Source: a virus
Virus record (IMG/VR): IMGVR_UViG_3300013099_000026
Location: 1-49,854 of that record
Strand: one strand, 5' to 3'
Length of the DNA stretch: 49,854 bases
The notes under the pieces are model-generated. The model was not told the DNA's origin. It did no database searches and was given only the letters and a program-made list of their open reading frames with translations. A program made the translations under genes and the position numbers. How positions within the stretch are numbered: the first letter of the stretch is position 1; each line of letters opens with the position of its first letter. Of this stretch, positions 1-7,700 are shown in pieces.

Positions 1-128
1 CAATATTGCCGCCGTCAAATCACCACATAGTAGAACAAGCTGCCCGTTTAACCTACCCTGATGCTGTGCAGTTACGAGAACTTAAAAGCGGTAAATTTGC
101 CATAAAAGCAGTGAGGTATAGCAAATGA
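1..128 (+). CDS. C-terminal tail of helicase (partial, cut at window edge)
   Basis: Codons run open from base 3 to a TGA at 126-128, which overlaps the next ATG by two bases. The 41 readable residues include LPPSNHHIVEQAARL and LKSGKFAIKAVRYSK. This resembles the usual end of phage DEAD/DEAH helicases (a proline pair, an alanine-rich helix, then a basic GK-aromatic strand). The gene running off the right edge is such a helicase and stops just where this tail would be expected, so the two are probably one gene split by cutting a circular or permuted genome. Joining base 49854 directly to base 1 does not keep the frame (one extra or two missing bases), so a few bases are lost or a homopolymer is miscounted. 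The assignment is inference from shape and position. Confidence 0.6.
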   Translation, partial: ILPPSNHHIVEQAARLTYPDAVQLRELKSGKFAIKAVRYSK

Positions 129-370
129 ATTTAATTGAATTTGTAGATAAACGTAAAATTGAAACAAGCGAGTTAATTTCTACGGTAGACGTTGAGTATA
201 TGCGGTACCTGGTAGAAAAAGGGCGCGTTTTTGTACCGTGCGCTGGTTGTGCTTTTTATTCGTATAAAGATCATGTCGGTCGCTGCGCCATCAATGAGCC
301 TGTGGCTGATGTGCCACCTGAATTATTTGATCTTGGGTGCGGTAAAGGTAAAACATTAAATAACACATAA
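125..370 (+). CDS. Small Cys-rich protein, paralogue of the next gene
   Basis: An 81-residue protein of unknown function. The centre carries CAGC, then a single Cys after about 12 residues (GRCA), then LGCGKG near the end, a spacing that could hold a zinc ion. The next gene repeats the same layout, so the two are tandem duplicates. The ATG overlaps the stop of the helicase tail, placing it in the helicase operon. Small zinc-knuckle-like proteins are common in phage early regions, often modulating host enzymes, but nothing here shows a specific target. Confidence 0.75.
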   Translation: MNLIEFVDKRKIETSELISTVDVEYMRYLVEKGRVFVPCAGCAFYSYKDHVGRCAINEPVADVPPELFDLGCGKGKTLNNT

Positions 371-386
371 CTTTAGGTAAGTAAAA

Positions 387-641
387 ATGAATTTTATAGA
401 AAAGAGAAAACAATTTATTGCGGATAAAATACCGGCAGAAGATAAAGAAAACGAGATTGTCAGTGCTAAAATGGCACTAAAGAAAGCCATAGATAGGGGT
501 ACATACGTTCACTGTAATCGGTGTGTACATTTTGATTTTAAACGTAAACATTGTGCCGCATCAAAACCTAGCTACCTTGTTCCTGATAATGTCATTTCAA
601 TAGGATGTGGTGCGGGCGACTTTGATGATGTACCATTTTAA
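387..641 (+). CDS. Small Cys-rich protein, tandem paralogue
   Basis: An 84-residue protein with the same design as its upstream neighbour: a charged helical N-terminal half, CNRC, a later HCAA, and ISIGCGAG near the C-terminus. The four Cys positions are conserved between the copies while the rest has diverged, which points to a structural, probably zinc-binding, role. It starts 16 bases after the previous stop and ends just before a promoter, so it looks like the last gene of the helicase transcription unit. Function unknown. Confidence 0.75.
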   Translation: MNFIEKRKQFIADKIPAEDKENEIVSAKMALKKAIDRGTYVHCNRCVHFDFKRKHCAASKPSYLVPDNVISIGCGAGDFDDVPF

Positions 642-649
642 ATAAAAAC

Positions 650-678
650 TTGCTTTTATTATTTATATGATGTAGTAT
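650..678 (+). promoter_or_regulatory. Sigma70-type promoter ahead of a Rha leader
   Basis: TTGCTT (650-655), a 17-base spacer and TAGTAT (673-678) make a plausible housekeeping promoter. It lies just after the Cys-rich gene and about 50 bases upstream of a strong terminator-like hairpin, so the first transcript would be a structured leader of about 120 nt. Assigned by eye from the hexamers and the exact spacing. Confidence 0.5.
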
Positions 679-679
679 T

Positions 680-803
680 GTGGCGTGGGTTACGAGATTC
701 AGACCTCGCCACAAACAAAACACTGTATAAAAAGGTTAGTTAAGCCCTCCGGGATGCTTTAAGTGTGCATCGTCTGAACCTGGGGGCTTAACTAACCTTT
801 TTT
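680..803 (+). terminator. Two-hairpin leader ending in terminator-like stem and T-run
   Basis: The non-coding stretch before the Rha-GIY-YIG gene holds two inverted repeats. The first pairs GTGGCG (680-685) with CGCCAC (707-712). The second is a perfect 19-bp stem (729-747 with 784-802) around a 36-nt loop, and its right arm ends in a run of six T. As DNA it looks like an intrinsic terminator placed upstream of the gene, suggesting transcription attenuation or a small leader RNA. Comparable hairpins precede three other Rha-like genes in this window. Confidence 0.65.
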
Positions 804-817
804 ATGCGAGTAATAAA

Positions 818-1390
818 ATGACAGAATTAATAGCAAAGAATAAAGATCAATCAACAATGACTAGCAGAGAATTAGCTAAGGTTTTAGATAGAAGACACGA
901 TAATATTTTAAGGGATATAGCTAAAATAGATCTCCTCATACTTGAGGAGATAATATTAGAAGATGCTAATGGACGAAGCAAAAAGTATATTGTATATAAT
1001 CTAACACCTGCTCAAGTTTACACTTTCATATGCGAGTCTCGATATAAAAGTAAATCAGCTTTAATGGTTCACGGTGTTGACGGTATTATTACGGCTCTGA
1101 GAGCCTTGAAGCCAGTAGAAACAAAAGAGAAAAAAGGTTTTGTATACGTTATTAAATGTAATGACTTTTACAAGATAGGGCGAACAAACAACGTACAAAA
1201 ACGATTATCAGGTATGCAGACAGGCAACCCTTACGAGCTGGAATTAATACTGTCTATTAAAACTAATTCACCCTTTACATTAGAGACAAGTTTGCACACT
1301 AAGTTTAAGGATAAGCTTATTAGAGGTGAATGGTTCAAGTTGTCTGATAAGGATTTAAAAATAATTTGTAAAATAGGAGAAACAACATGA
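818..1390 (+). CDS. Rha-type regulator fused to GIY-YIG/T5orf172-like domain
   Basis: A 190-residue protein. Residues 1-95 match the Rha antirepressor pattern, with MTSRELAKVLDRRHDNILRDI as the recognition-helix region. Residues 107-180 read GFVYVIKCNDFYKIGRT and later GEWFKL, the signature of the T5orf172/MUG113 branch of the GIY-YIG nuclease superfamily, often appended to phage Bro and antirepressor proteins. Its first 20 codons are nearly identical at DNA level to those of the Rha gene at 47352, so the domain has been copied within this genome. Its stop overlaps the start of the next regulator. Whether the GIY-YIG part cuts DNA cannot be judged; the Tyr, Arg and terminal Glu-like positions look present. 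Confidence 0.8.
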   Translation: MTELIAKNKDQSTMTSRELAKVLDRRHDNILRDIAKIDLLILEEIILEDANGRSKKYIVYNLTPAQVYTFICESRYKSKSALMVHGVDGIITALRALKPVETKEKKGFVYVIKCNDFYKIGRTNNVQKRLSGMQTGNPYELELILSIKTNSPFTLETSLHTKFKDKLIRGEWFKLSDKDLKIICKIGETT

Positions 1391-2007
1391 ACGACTTATT
1401 AAGCAACAAAGATTTTACAATAACACCCACAGGTGAGGCTTTTATTAGTCAACGTAAGACCGCTATACTTTTAGGTACGTCACATACCAACGTACAAAAT
1501 TGGGTTAAAATTGCCACCCTTGAGACCACGGATGACGGGCGATTGAGCGCAAAATCACTCGTTAAAATTGCCACTATTGCAGCACGTAAAGGACACCTAG
1601 AAGCGTTTGATTTTATCGATAAAATAGCAGAAGCTGGGGCGAAAGCTTACATTCTGTATGAAGCAGGATATAAAGCAAATAAGCAACCACAAATTGAAGA
1701 ACAAGCCGAAACCATAAAACAGCTACAAGATGAAAATAAACAATTGAAAGCCAGCAAGACGGTCACACTGGGAATGAGTTCTCCTGTTAATCGGTTAAGC
1801 ATCCATGAACAACGAGAGGCATTGTATGCGGCCGGTATGTGTGAGCGTGAAGTACGCGAAGTCAACCATTATTTTTATCCCGTGAATAAAAAAGGTAGGG
1901 AAAACAACTATATTAATCAAGGAAAAGGCAGGAATCAAACTATAGCCTTAAACTCGAATAATCTTTTATCGCGCCCTGCATCAACTCAATTAGCTTTATT
2001 AAATTAA
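1387..2007 (+). CDS. Mosaic DNA-binding regulator (antirepressor-like)
   Basis: A 206-residue protein in three parts. The N-terminus (residues 1-70) carries KDFTITPTGEAFISQ and a helix-turn-helix-like stretch, shared with the proteins starting at 29389 and 30568. The middle (about 100-122) is a short coiled coil rich in Glu, Gln and Lys. The C-terminus (about 125-190) begins LGMSSPVNRLS and is shared, even at DNA level, with the Rha protein at 47352. It is thus built from two modules found separately elsewhere in the genome. The start overlaps the previous stop by four bases. Likely a phage transcription regulator; its operator is unknown. Confidence 0.7.
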   Translation: MNDLLSNKDFTITPTGEAFISQRKTAILLGTSHTNVQNWVKIATLETTDDGRLSAKSLVKIATIAARKGHLEAFDFIDKIAEAGAKAYILYEAGYKANKQPQIEEQAETIKQLQDENKQLKASKTVTLGMSSPVNRLSIHEQREALYAAGMCEREVREVNHYFYPVNKKGRENNYINQGKGRNQTIALNSNNLLSRPASTQLALLN

Positions 2008-2024
2008 GATTTAAGCAGTGTTGG

Positions 2025-2040
2025 CAAATAAAAACCCTAA
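2025..2040 (+). repeat. Left copy of 16-bp direct repeat flanking KilA-N gene
   Basis: CAAATAAAAACCCTAA here is repeated exactly at 2720-2735, with the KilA-N gene between. The same 16 bases occur uninterrupted at 47938-47953, in the loop and right arm of an AGCAGTGTTA/TAACACTGCT hairpin. The left arm (AGCAGTGTT, 2014-2022) sits before this copy and the right arm (AACACTGCT, 2734-2742) after the other, as if the gene had been inserted in that hairpin with a target duplication. Confidence 0.8.
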
Positions 2041-2062
2041 TACATGGAGTAAAAAACAAATA

Positions 2063-2092
2063 AGTATACATGTATTATAATACATGTATACT
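2063..2092. promoter_or_regulatory. 30-bp perfect palindrome, probable KilA-N operator
   Basis: AGTATACATGTATTA is followed at once by its exact reverse complement, giving 30 bp of perfect dyad symmetry 35 bases before the chosen start of the KilA-N gene. Its half-site resembles the palindrome at 28799-28819 in front of the other KilA-N-like gene (both contain AGTATACAT), so these may be operators for autoregulation. A cruciform or RNA hairpin is possible too. Confidence 0.65.
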
Positions 2093-2126
2093 AGACCGTT
2101 CCTTAATACACATATTAAATTTAATT

Positions 2127-2726
2127 ATGAAAACAGAAGTAGAAATGGAACGTAAGTTATTTGGTGTAGTTGTTAGACAAAAATCCAAATCAGAATTTTT
2201 TTGTGCCAGTGAGTTAGTAAAAGCTGGTAATAAGTGGAGGGTTAATAATGGTTTGGCTGTTTTAGAGCTTACTGAGTTCTTGCGGACTAAACAAACTATT
2301 GCCTTTATTGCTGAACTGAAAGCAAGTTTAGGTGTTACGCCTATAATAAGGGGTCGGGGACGCTCAGCGGTAACATGGGTACATCCGTACTTATTTATCG
2401 ACATAGCCCTAGCTATGAACCCTAAACTTAAGATAGAGGTATATAGTTGGATATATGACGAATTACTTAAATACCGTAATGATTCAGGAGATAGTTTTAA
2501 ATTAATGAGCGGCGCATTATATGCTAGACATAAGAATAAACAATCATTTATACCTTTCATCAAGCAAGTTTCTATTGCGATTCAAAAAAACATCGGGTGC
2601 TGTGATTGGCAAAAAGCCACACAGGAGCAGTTACTCGCTAGGGATAAGCTGCATGTCAAAATAACCACGTTGGTAAATGCTTTGCATGATAACGATTTGG
2701 CGTTAAATTTAGCTTTAACCAAATAA
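2127..2726 (+). CDS. KilA-N domain protein
   Basis: An upstream ATG at 2070 exists but lies inside the 30-bp palindrome, so I take the start at 2127 (MKTEVEMERK; 2145 is also possible), giving 199 residues. The KilA-N core is visible: a residue run ending IIRGRGRSAVTWVHPYLFID, followed by IALAMNPKLKIEVYSWIYDE. The C-terminal half (YARHKNKQSFIPFIKQ) resembles the specificity domain of other phage KilA-N proteins. KilA-N proteins bind DNA and act as phage antirepressors or regulators. The gene is bracketed by 16-bp direct repeats and its stop codon lies inside the right copy, so it looks like an inserted cassette. Confidence 0.8.
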   Translation: MKTEVEMERKLFGVVVRQKSKSEFFCASELVKAGNKWRVNNGLAVLELTEFLRTKQTIAFIAELKASLGVTPIIRGRGRSAVTWVHPYLFIDIALAMNPKLKIEVYSWIYDELLKYRNDSGDSFKLMSGALYARHKNKQSFIPFIKQVSIAIQKNIGCCDWQKATQEQLLARDKLHVKITTLVNALHDNDLALNLALTK

Positions 2727-2742
2727 AAACCCTAACACTGCT
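2720..2742 (+). repeat. Right copy of 16-bp direct repeat plus hairpin arm
   Basis: The repeat CAAATAAAAACCCTAA (2720-2735) overlaps the KilA-N stop codon and runs into AACACTGCT (2734-2742), the right arm of the recurring leader hairpin. It is followed by AAGGAG and the ATG of DNA polymerase, so the polymerase kept the leader that the uninterrupted copy at 47927-47960 provides for the HNH gene. Confidence 0.75.
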
Positions 2743-2762
2743 CACCCATAAAGGAGACCACC

Positions 2763-4799
2763 ATGGGATTAGAAATATTTCAAACTTTAGATATTTTTAC
2801 AGGAACAAAAACACCCGAAAGACCTCGAGCAAAAATACCCGTTACAGGGTGGAAAAAACCCCGTGATTTTCCCAATTTATCCGCCGCTAAAATAATCGGT
2901 TTGGATTGTGAGACTTTTGACCCTGAACTAATGCAAGCCGGCCCTGGTTGGGCGCGTGGAAAAGGGCATACGGTGGGCGTGTCTATCGCGGTGGAGGGTA
3001 AAGCGTGGTATTTTCCCTATGCTCACGAAACCAACAAAGACGAGAACATGGACAAAGAACAGGTTTTTAAGTTTCTAAAAGATGTGCTAGGGTCAGACGT
3101 TCCAAAAGTGGGGGCTAATCTTACGTATGATGTGGGATGGTTGGAATTTGAGGGCTTGCCTGTAAACGGCTTGCTGTATGATGTGCAATTTGCCGAGGCT
3201 TTGTTAGATTGTAACGTGTCAAGTGTATCGCTTGACGCGCTGGCTAATAAATATCTTGGTACAGGTAAAGTTTCTGACGTAATGTACCGATGGTGTGCTG
3301 AGTCGTTCGGTGGCGCGGCGGATCAAAAACAACGAAAAAATATTTATAGAACCCCTCCTAGTTTAGTTGGCTTTTATGCTGAGGCTGATGCGGATCAACC
3401 ACTAAAAATACTTAACTTACAGTATAAAGCACTACAAGACGCTGGGCTATGGGATCTATTCGTGATGGAATGTAAGCTTATAAGGGTGTGGCTTGGTATG
3501 CGTAACCGTGGCGTTACGGTAGATATTGAAAAAGCGGCTAAGGTAGAACAAAATATAATTGATATAACCCAAGAAAAACAAACCGCTTTGGATGATTTAT
3601 GTGGTTTCAAGGTAGATGTTAATTCCCCGGGGTCGCTTATTCGTGTTTTTGATAAATTTAAAACGCCAATCACAACCACCGCCAAAGGTAATCCATCATT
3701 TACAGCAGATAACCTAAAATTCATTAATACCCCGTTTTCCGTACTTATTAATGAAATTCGTAAACTACAGAAAACAAATAGTACTTTTATACAAGGCGCG
3801 ATTCTTGAAAAACACGTAAACGGTAAATTATACGGTAACTTTCACCCTTTACGGGGTGATGATAGCGGTACGGTGTCAGGTAGATTAAGTTCATCGAAAC
3901 CTAACCTGCAGAATTTTAGCTCCAGGGATAAAGTTATCGCGCCTATGGTTCGCGGTTTGTTTGTGCCTGAAAGCGGTTTTAGTGGTTGGCTTAAGCTTGA
4001 CTATTCCCAAATAGAGTACAGAATATTTTCCCACTATTCACAAGATGCTGATTTAGTTAAAGCTTATCAAGATTTATCCACGGATTACCATCAAATTGTA
4101 TCGGACATGTTAAACAACATTTTACCTCGTCCGTTAGTTAAAACGTTAAACTTTGGGTCGCTTTTTGGTATGGGATCAAATGCCTTAGCCTCAAATTTTA
4201 AGGGCATGTTATCCCCAGCAGACGCTTTAGCAGTGTTAACCACTTTAACAGGTGGTAATAGTGTTCCCGATGATGTATATAAGGCGTTAGCTGTAGCGGT
4301 AAGCACTGAATACAATAATCGTTTTCCAGCGGCTAAAAAAACACTGGACAGATTACGCATAAAAGCAGAATGTACGGGGGAAATTAGAACGCTATTAAAC
4401 AGAAAAACATCCTATAATTTATGGGATTCTGTGCATGAGTTTGGGCGTTACCCTCTGCCACGATCCAAAGCTAAAAAAGAGTATGGATCAATTAAACGCG
4501 CCAATTGCTTTACTGCTTTAAACAGAGTAACACAAGGCGGCTCGGCGGATATTTTAAAAAAGGGTTTATTAGATGCGTATGAAGATGGGTTATTTAACCC
4601 GGATAGGTTGGGTTTTCCCCATTTAACGGTACACGATGAACTTGATTTTAGTCATAATGTAGAAATGAACCCTGATTTTTTGCGATTAACGTACTTCATG
4701 GAAAACGCTATAAAATTAAAAGTACCTGTAATTTTTGAATCAGAATTAGGCTCGAACTGGTCAAATATTAAGGATTACGACTTACATACCACCAAATAA
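2763..4799 (+). CDS. Family A DNA polymerase with 3'-5' exonuclease domain
   Basis: A 678-residue replicative polymerase of the DNA polymerase I type. The exonuclease half shows motif Exo I GLDCETFD, Exo II VGANLTYDVGWL and Exo III YAEADAD. The polymerase half shows motif A LKLDYSQIEYRIFS (about 412-425), motif B KTLNFGSLFGMG and motif C LTVHDELDFS near the C-terminus. There is no 5'-3' exonuclease domain, as usual for phage enzymes of this size. A good Shine-Dalgarno (AAGGAG) precedes the ATG. It ends the plus-strand block facing the convergent tail genes and presumably works with the primase-helicase at 40.4-42.9 kb and the helicase spanning the window ends. Confidence 0.95.
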   Translation: MGLEIFQTLDIFTGTKTPERPRAKIPVTGWKKPRDFPNLSAAKIIGLDCETFDPELMQAGPGWARGKGHTVGVSIAVEGKAWYFPYAHETNKDENMDKEQVFKFLKDVLGSDVPKVGANLTYDVGWLEFEGLPVNGLLYDVQFAEALLDCNVSSVSLDALANKYLGTGKVSDVMYRWCAESFGGAADQKQRKNIYRTPPSLVGFYAEADADQPLKILNLQYKALQDAGLWDLFVMECKLIRVWLGMRNRGVTVDIEKAAKVEQNIIDITQEKQTALDDLCGFKVDVNSPGSLIRVFDKFKTPITTTAKGNPSFTADNLKFINTPFSVLINEIRKLQKTNSTFIQGAILEKHVNGKLYGNFHPLRGDDSGTVSGRLSSSKPNLQNFSSRDKVIAPMVRGLFVPESGFSGWLKLDYSQIEYRIFSHYSQDADLVKAYQDLSTDYHQIVSDMLNNILPRPLVKTLNFGSLFGMGSNALASNFKGMLSPADALAVLTTLTGGNSVPDDVYKALAVAVSTEYNNRFPAAKKTLDRLRIKAECTGEIRTLLNRKTSYNLWDSVHEFGRYPLPRSKAKKEYGSIKRANCFTALNRVTQGGSADILKKGLLDAYEDGLFNPDRLGFPHLTVHDELDFSHNVEMNPDFLRLTYFMENAIKLKVPVIFESELGSNWSNIKDYDLHTTK

Positions 4800-4800
4800 A

Positions 4801-4830
4801 TTGACACCTCCACGCTAAAAAGTGTATTAT
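4801..4830 (+). promoter_or_regulatory. Near-consensus sigma70 promoter for a small RNA
   Basis: A perfect TTGACA at 4801-4806 is followed by an 18-base spacer and TATTAT at 4825-4830. The expected start is about 4837, the first base of a hairpin ending in a T-run, and no plus-strand gene follows. It is one of the best promoter matches I saw in the window. Confidence 0.6.
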
Positions 4831-4836
4831 TGACAT

Positions 4837-4904
4837 ATAGACCTTTTCCAGCCTAAAACGCCCTCTTGCTTGCGTCTCTCCTACTGGTTAAAGGTCTATT
4901 TTTA
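4837..4904 (+). ncRNA. Candidate small RNA / terminator between convergent blocks
   Basis: ATAGACCTTT (4837-4846) pairs perfectly with AAAGGTCTAT (4890-4899), extended inside by CCAG/CTGG, and the right arm runs into TTTTT. The 5' end coincides with the predicted start of the promoter just upstream, so the unit reads as a 65-70 nt RNA gene with its own terminator. The large loop is pyrimidine-rich and holds TCTCTCCTA (4875-4883), which is complementary to Shine-Dalgarno sequences of the TAGGAGAGA type, including that of the methyltransferase at 27986. The hairpin may also serve simply as terminator for the polymerase operon. Target pairing is inference. Confidence 0.5.
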
Positions 4905-4917
4905 GTCAATGCCTCTG

Positions 4918-7698
4918 TTAAATAATCCTTAAACTATCCCGTTGTACATCAAAAAAAGGAACGGGTGTCGCTTCTAGCTGTAAATCAATTACGGGTGCTT
5001 GACCAGAAACATGCGATATTGATAAATATACCTTGGTTACGCCATCCATTTTTAAATATTCAAGCGTTAAGATGTGAACAAAAACACTCGTACCATTTAA
5101 ACCACGTTTTATATTCGATGTTGCTATCGCGTTTACCTTAGCCACATCAAAAATAAGGTCGCTAATCATTATACCCTTGTGTAGTAATTGCTCATAATAC
5201 CAAGGCAACACGCCCAGCGTGGTAGGAATGCTTATCGGCGCGTGGGTGATCGTTTTAATTAACACTTCATTAAAAAATATACTATCCTCAGTCACTACAG
5301 GTATGCTCGGTATAAATTCCCTAATTCGTACTTGAAATGTTGCTGTCACGTCTTGACGTATCTCACTAATGACTGCTAAACCCGTTTCCATATCTACGTG
5401 AGTAAAGCAAACCATCGCAATCGCGCCTGAACTTGAAAAATTCAGCCCTGTATTATCGTGGTGTTCCGTAGCAGAAAAAGACCATGTTTTCTTTACCACA
5501 CCATTAATATTAAAGGAATATGTGCCTGTTTCAGTCGAGTTTACGTTAGTAGGCGGCCCGTCATACAGTCCATAGGTATCGGCTGTTAGCTCATAAACTA
5601 CTCGCGCGTTATTATGTGCGCCCACAAAAAGCTGATAAGTTCCGTTAAATGTGAAAGGGTAGCCCTGCGCCGGTTGGGTCAAATATTCCGCGCCCAAATC
5701 CTGAACGCCTTCTCGGGTCTCATCTAATGTACAAATAACATCAAAAGATAAATCCTCGCCCACTAAATCCAGCGTATAAAGTTCATAAGTTATTGATAAG
5801 GTGGTAGGTTTTTCGAAATATGTGCGGTGCTTTCGCCATGCAAAAAACCCTTTTTTACTGTCATCGGTAAAACATGCTTTTTGATAGAATGCCCCATGAT
5901 AGTAGTTGATAGTAGGGGGGAAATTTAAAATTTGACCTATACGGTATAGCGATCCATCGCGGTTATATAAAGACCACTCGCCTTTTATATCAATTACCAG
6001 CACGCGCTTTTTAGGTATTACAACGCAACCTAAAATTTTATGGTGGCTATGATTTAACAACAACTTACCTTTATAGAAAACATCTTGAATATAAGCGCCG
6101 GTCGGTGGCTGTACCCCCCCACCTACTTGGTGCTGCTTCAAATTGTAGGCATGAATCCTGTTTTCTACAGGCAGTCCGTAATATTCACCTTTTCCTAAAT
6201 CCCACGATACCGCGCCGAATTGGGTTGACGTATTAACATAACCACATTCAAGCTTTGTATTGTATTCGGGTAAGTTTTTAACGGTTTTAGGCAGTTTATA
6301 CGTTGTATTTGTTACCCCCGTTATCTGTCTTAACGGCTGCCCTGCTTCCAAAACTGCGACAATATTATCCGGTTGAGGTGAAGCGTGAACACCTAAAATA
6401 TAATTCAAGCATTCCTCTGGCTCTTTTTGAAAACCTACCACTACCGGTGTGTTCCAATCGCTACGAAAACCTATAATTACTAAATCATCAACTAAAAATA
6501 CCGCCGCGTTGCACTCACCATAACGTACAGGAACATTCACAATAATATTGTGATCTTTGTTTATCGGTAGGCTTAACTGGGAACTTTTTTCATTTTTGAG
6601 TAAAACGGTGCAGGTATCAAGACCATAATTAATGGCGGTTATTGTGCCTTTTCTAAACACGGGTCGCCATTGCTGTAATCCCGGTAAAATAGCCTTATTG
6701 TAAAATGTAGCTTCTGGGGATGATGCTAGAACAGGCTGTACTTGTTTTGTTGATGCTAGAATAACGCCCTTATCTACCTCATCCGCCACTATTATCGCGC
6801 TTATCCTGTCTTTTTCAGCTTGTTTTAAAACTATTTCCGCATCTATTTTTTCTATTTTTCGCGTTTGCGCGTCCTTTGTTTTAAAAAATAAAGCCTGTTC
6901 TCCTACAGTTGTTTTTATGTCCTGCTCTATACTATCGATTTCATAATTATCATTATCGTTTATAGCGGCTATCAACGCATTCTGTAATGCTGCCAGAATA
7001 TTGATATTAGCTGCTATTTTAGCGTTGGTACTGTTACGCTCGCCAACTAATACACCTCGTCTATTAGTTGCTTTATCAATTAAAGCTTGTTCAATTAGCA
7101 AATCATCGGCAACGGGCTTGTATGTCATTGGTGCTATCCATGATTTACCTGTTTCTTGTGATACTTCAACCGTTTTTACTATAGAACCTAATGGTATCTC
7201 TGGCATGTAATCAATCGCCCAGTGGCGCGTAGGCGTTGGTTCTTCAACTGCTATGGTGAATTTACTTTCTCTATCTTTGGCAGTTGATAGCAAAGCGCGT
7301 GTAAAATTTAGCTTATACGCTGCGCTATCCGCTACTGCATTCTGTTTTTCGAGTACATTTAAAGCAGTGTTTAGGGTTTCGTGTTCGGGTATATTTATTA
7401 CTGATCCGTTAGCGGTATCAACTAGTTTAAGGTTGCCGTCTTTTTGAGCTAGTGCGGCGGTGGCTGCACTAGCGGCGGTATTGAACGCAGTTTGTGCGAT
7501 AACTGCCTTGTTTCTTAATGTGTTTTGGTGTGCTTTTTCTTGCTGGAACTCAATATTAAATATAGCAACTCTTTCTTCTAACGCGGTTATTTGCGTACCA
7601 AGTAGTGCGAGCCTTTCCACCGCCCGAGCCGTGTCTTTTGTTGTGATGGCTTTATATTCACCATCCCCCACGTTTTCTGTAATTGTCGCAATACCCAT
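4918..7698 (-). CDS. Large tail-tip / adhesin-like structural protein
   Basis: A 926-residue protein, the last of the minus-strand structural block. The N-terminal third is alanine- and glutamate-rich and partly coiled coil (about 45-140 and 240-310). Around residues 340-430 a beta-rich segment, including a run ending DWNTPVVVGFQKEPEECL, resembles the OB-like hub segment seen in tail-tip proteins. The rest is long beta-strand sequence with many Tyr, Gly and Thr residues, as in receptor-binding or tail-surface proteins. Placement after the tape measure and other tail genes supports a tail-tip or host-recognition role. No enzymatic motif is seen. Confidence 0.6.
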   Translation of the reverse strand: MGIATITENVGDGEYKAITTKDTARAVERLALLGTQITALEERVAIFNIEFQQEKAHQNTLRNKAVIAQTAFNTAASAATAALAQKDGNLKLVDTANGSVINIPEHETLNTALNVLEKQNAVADSAAYKLNFTRALLSTAKDRESKFTIAVEEPTPTRHWAIDYMPEIPLGSIVKTVEVSQETGKSWIAPMTYKPVADDLLIEQALIDKATNRRGVLVGERNSTNAKIAANINILAALQNALIAAINDNDNYEIDSIEQDIKTTVGEQALFFKTKDAQTRKIEKIDAEIVLKQAEKDRISAIIVADEVDKGVILASTKQVQPVLASSPEATFYNKAILPGLQQWRPVFRKGTITAINYGLDTCTVLLKNEKSSQLSLPINKDHNIIVNVPVRYGECNAAVFLVDDLVIIGFRSDWNTPVVVGFQKEPEECLNYILGVHASPQPDNIVAVLEAGQPLRQITGVTNTTYKLPKTVKNLPEYNTKLECGYVNTSTQFGAVSWDLGKGEYYGLPVENRIHAYNLKQHQVGGGVQPPTGAYIQDVFYKGKLLLNHSHHKILGCVVIPKKRVLVIDIKGEWSLYNRDGSLYRIGQILNFPPTINYYHGAFYQKACFTDDSKKGFFAWRKHRTYFEKPTTLSITYELYTLDLVGEDLSFDVICTLDETREGVQDLGAEYLTQPAQGYPFTFNGTYQLFVGAHNNARVVYELTADTYGLYDGPPTNVNSTETGTYSFNINGVVKKTWSFSATEHHDNTGLNFSSSGAIAMVCFTHVDMETGLAVISEIRQDVTATFQVRIREFIPSIPVVTEDSIFFNEVLIKTITHAPISIPTTLGVLPWYYEQLLHKGIMISDLIFDVAKVNAIATSNIKRGLNGTSVFVHILTLEYLKMDGVTKVYLSISHVSGQAPVIDLQLEATPVPFFDVQRDSLRII

Positions 7699-7700
7699 AA

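Noticed and set aside
650-815. tRNA gene in the hairpin-rich leader before the Rha gene
   Set aside because: The GTGGCG/CGCCAC stem is short and no cloverleaf arms, anticodon loop or TTCGA-type T-loop could be built.
2075-2563. Minus-strand frame of 162 codons opposite the KilA-N gene
   Set aside because: It is the antisense shadow of a gene with clear KilA-N motifs and lacks a ribosome site.
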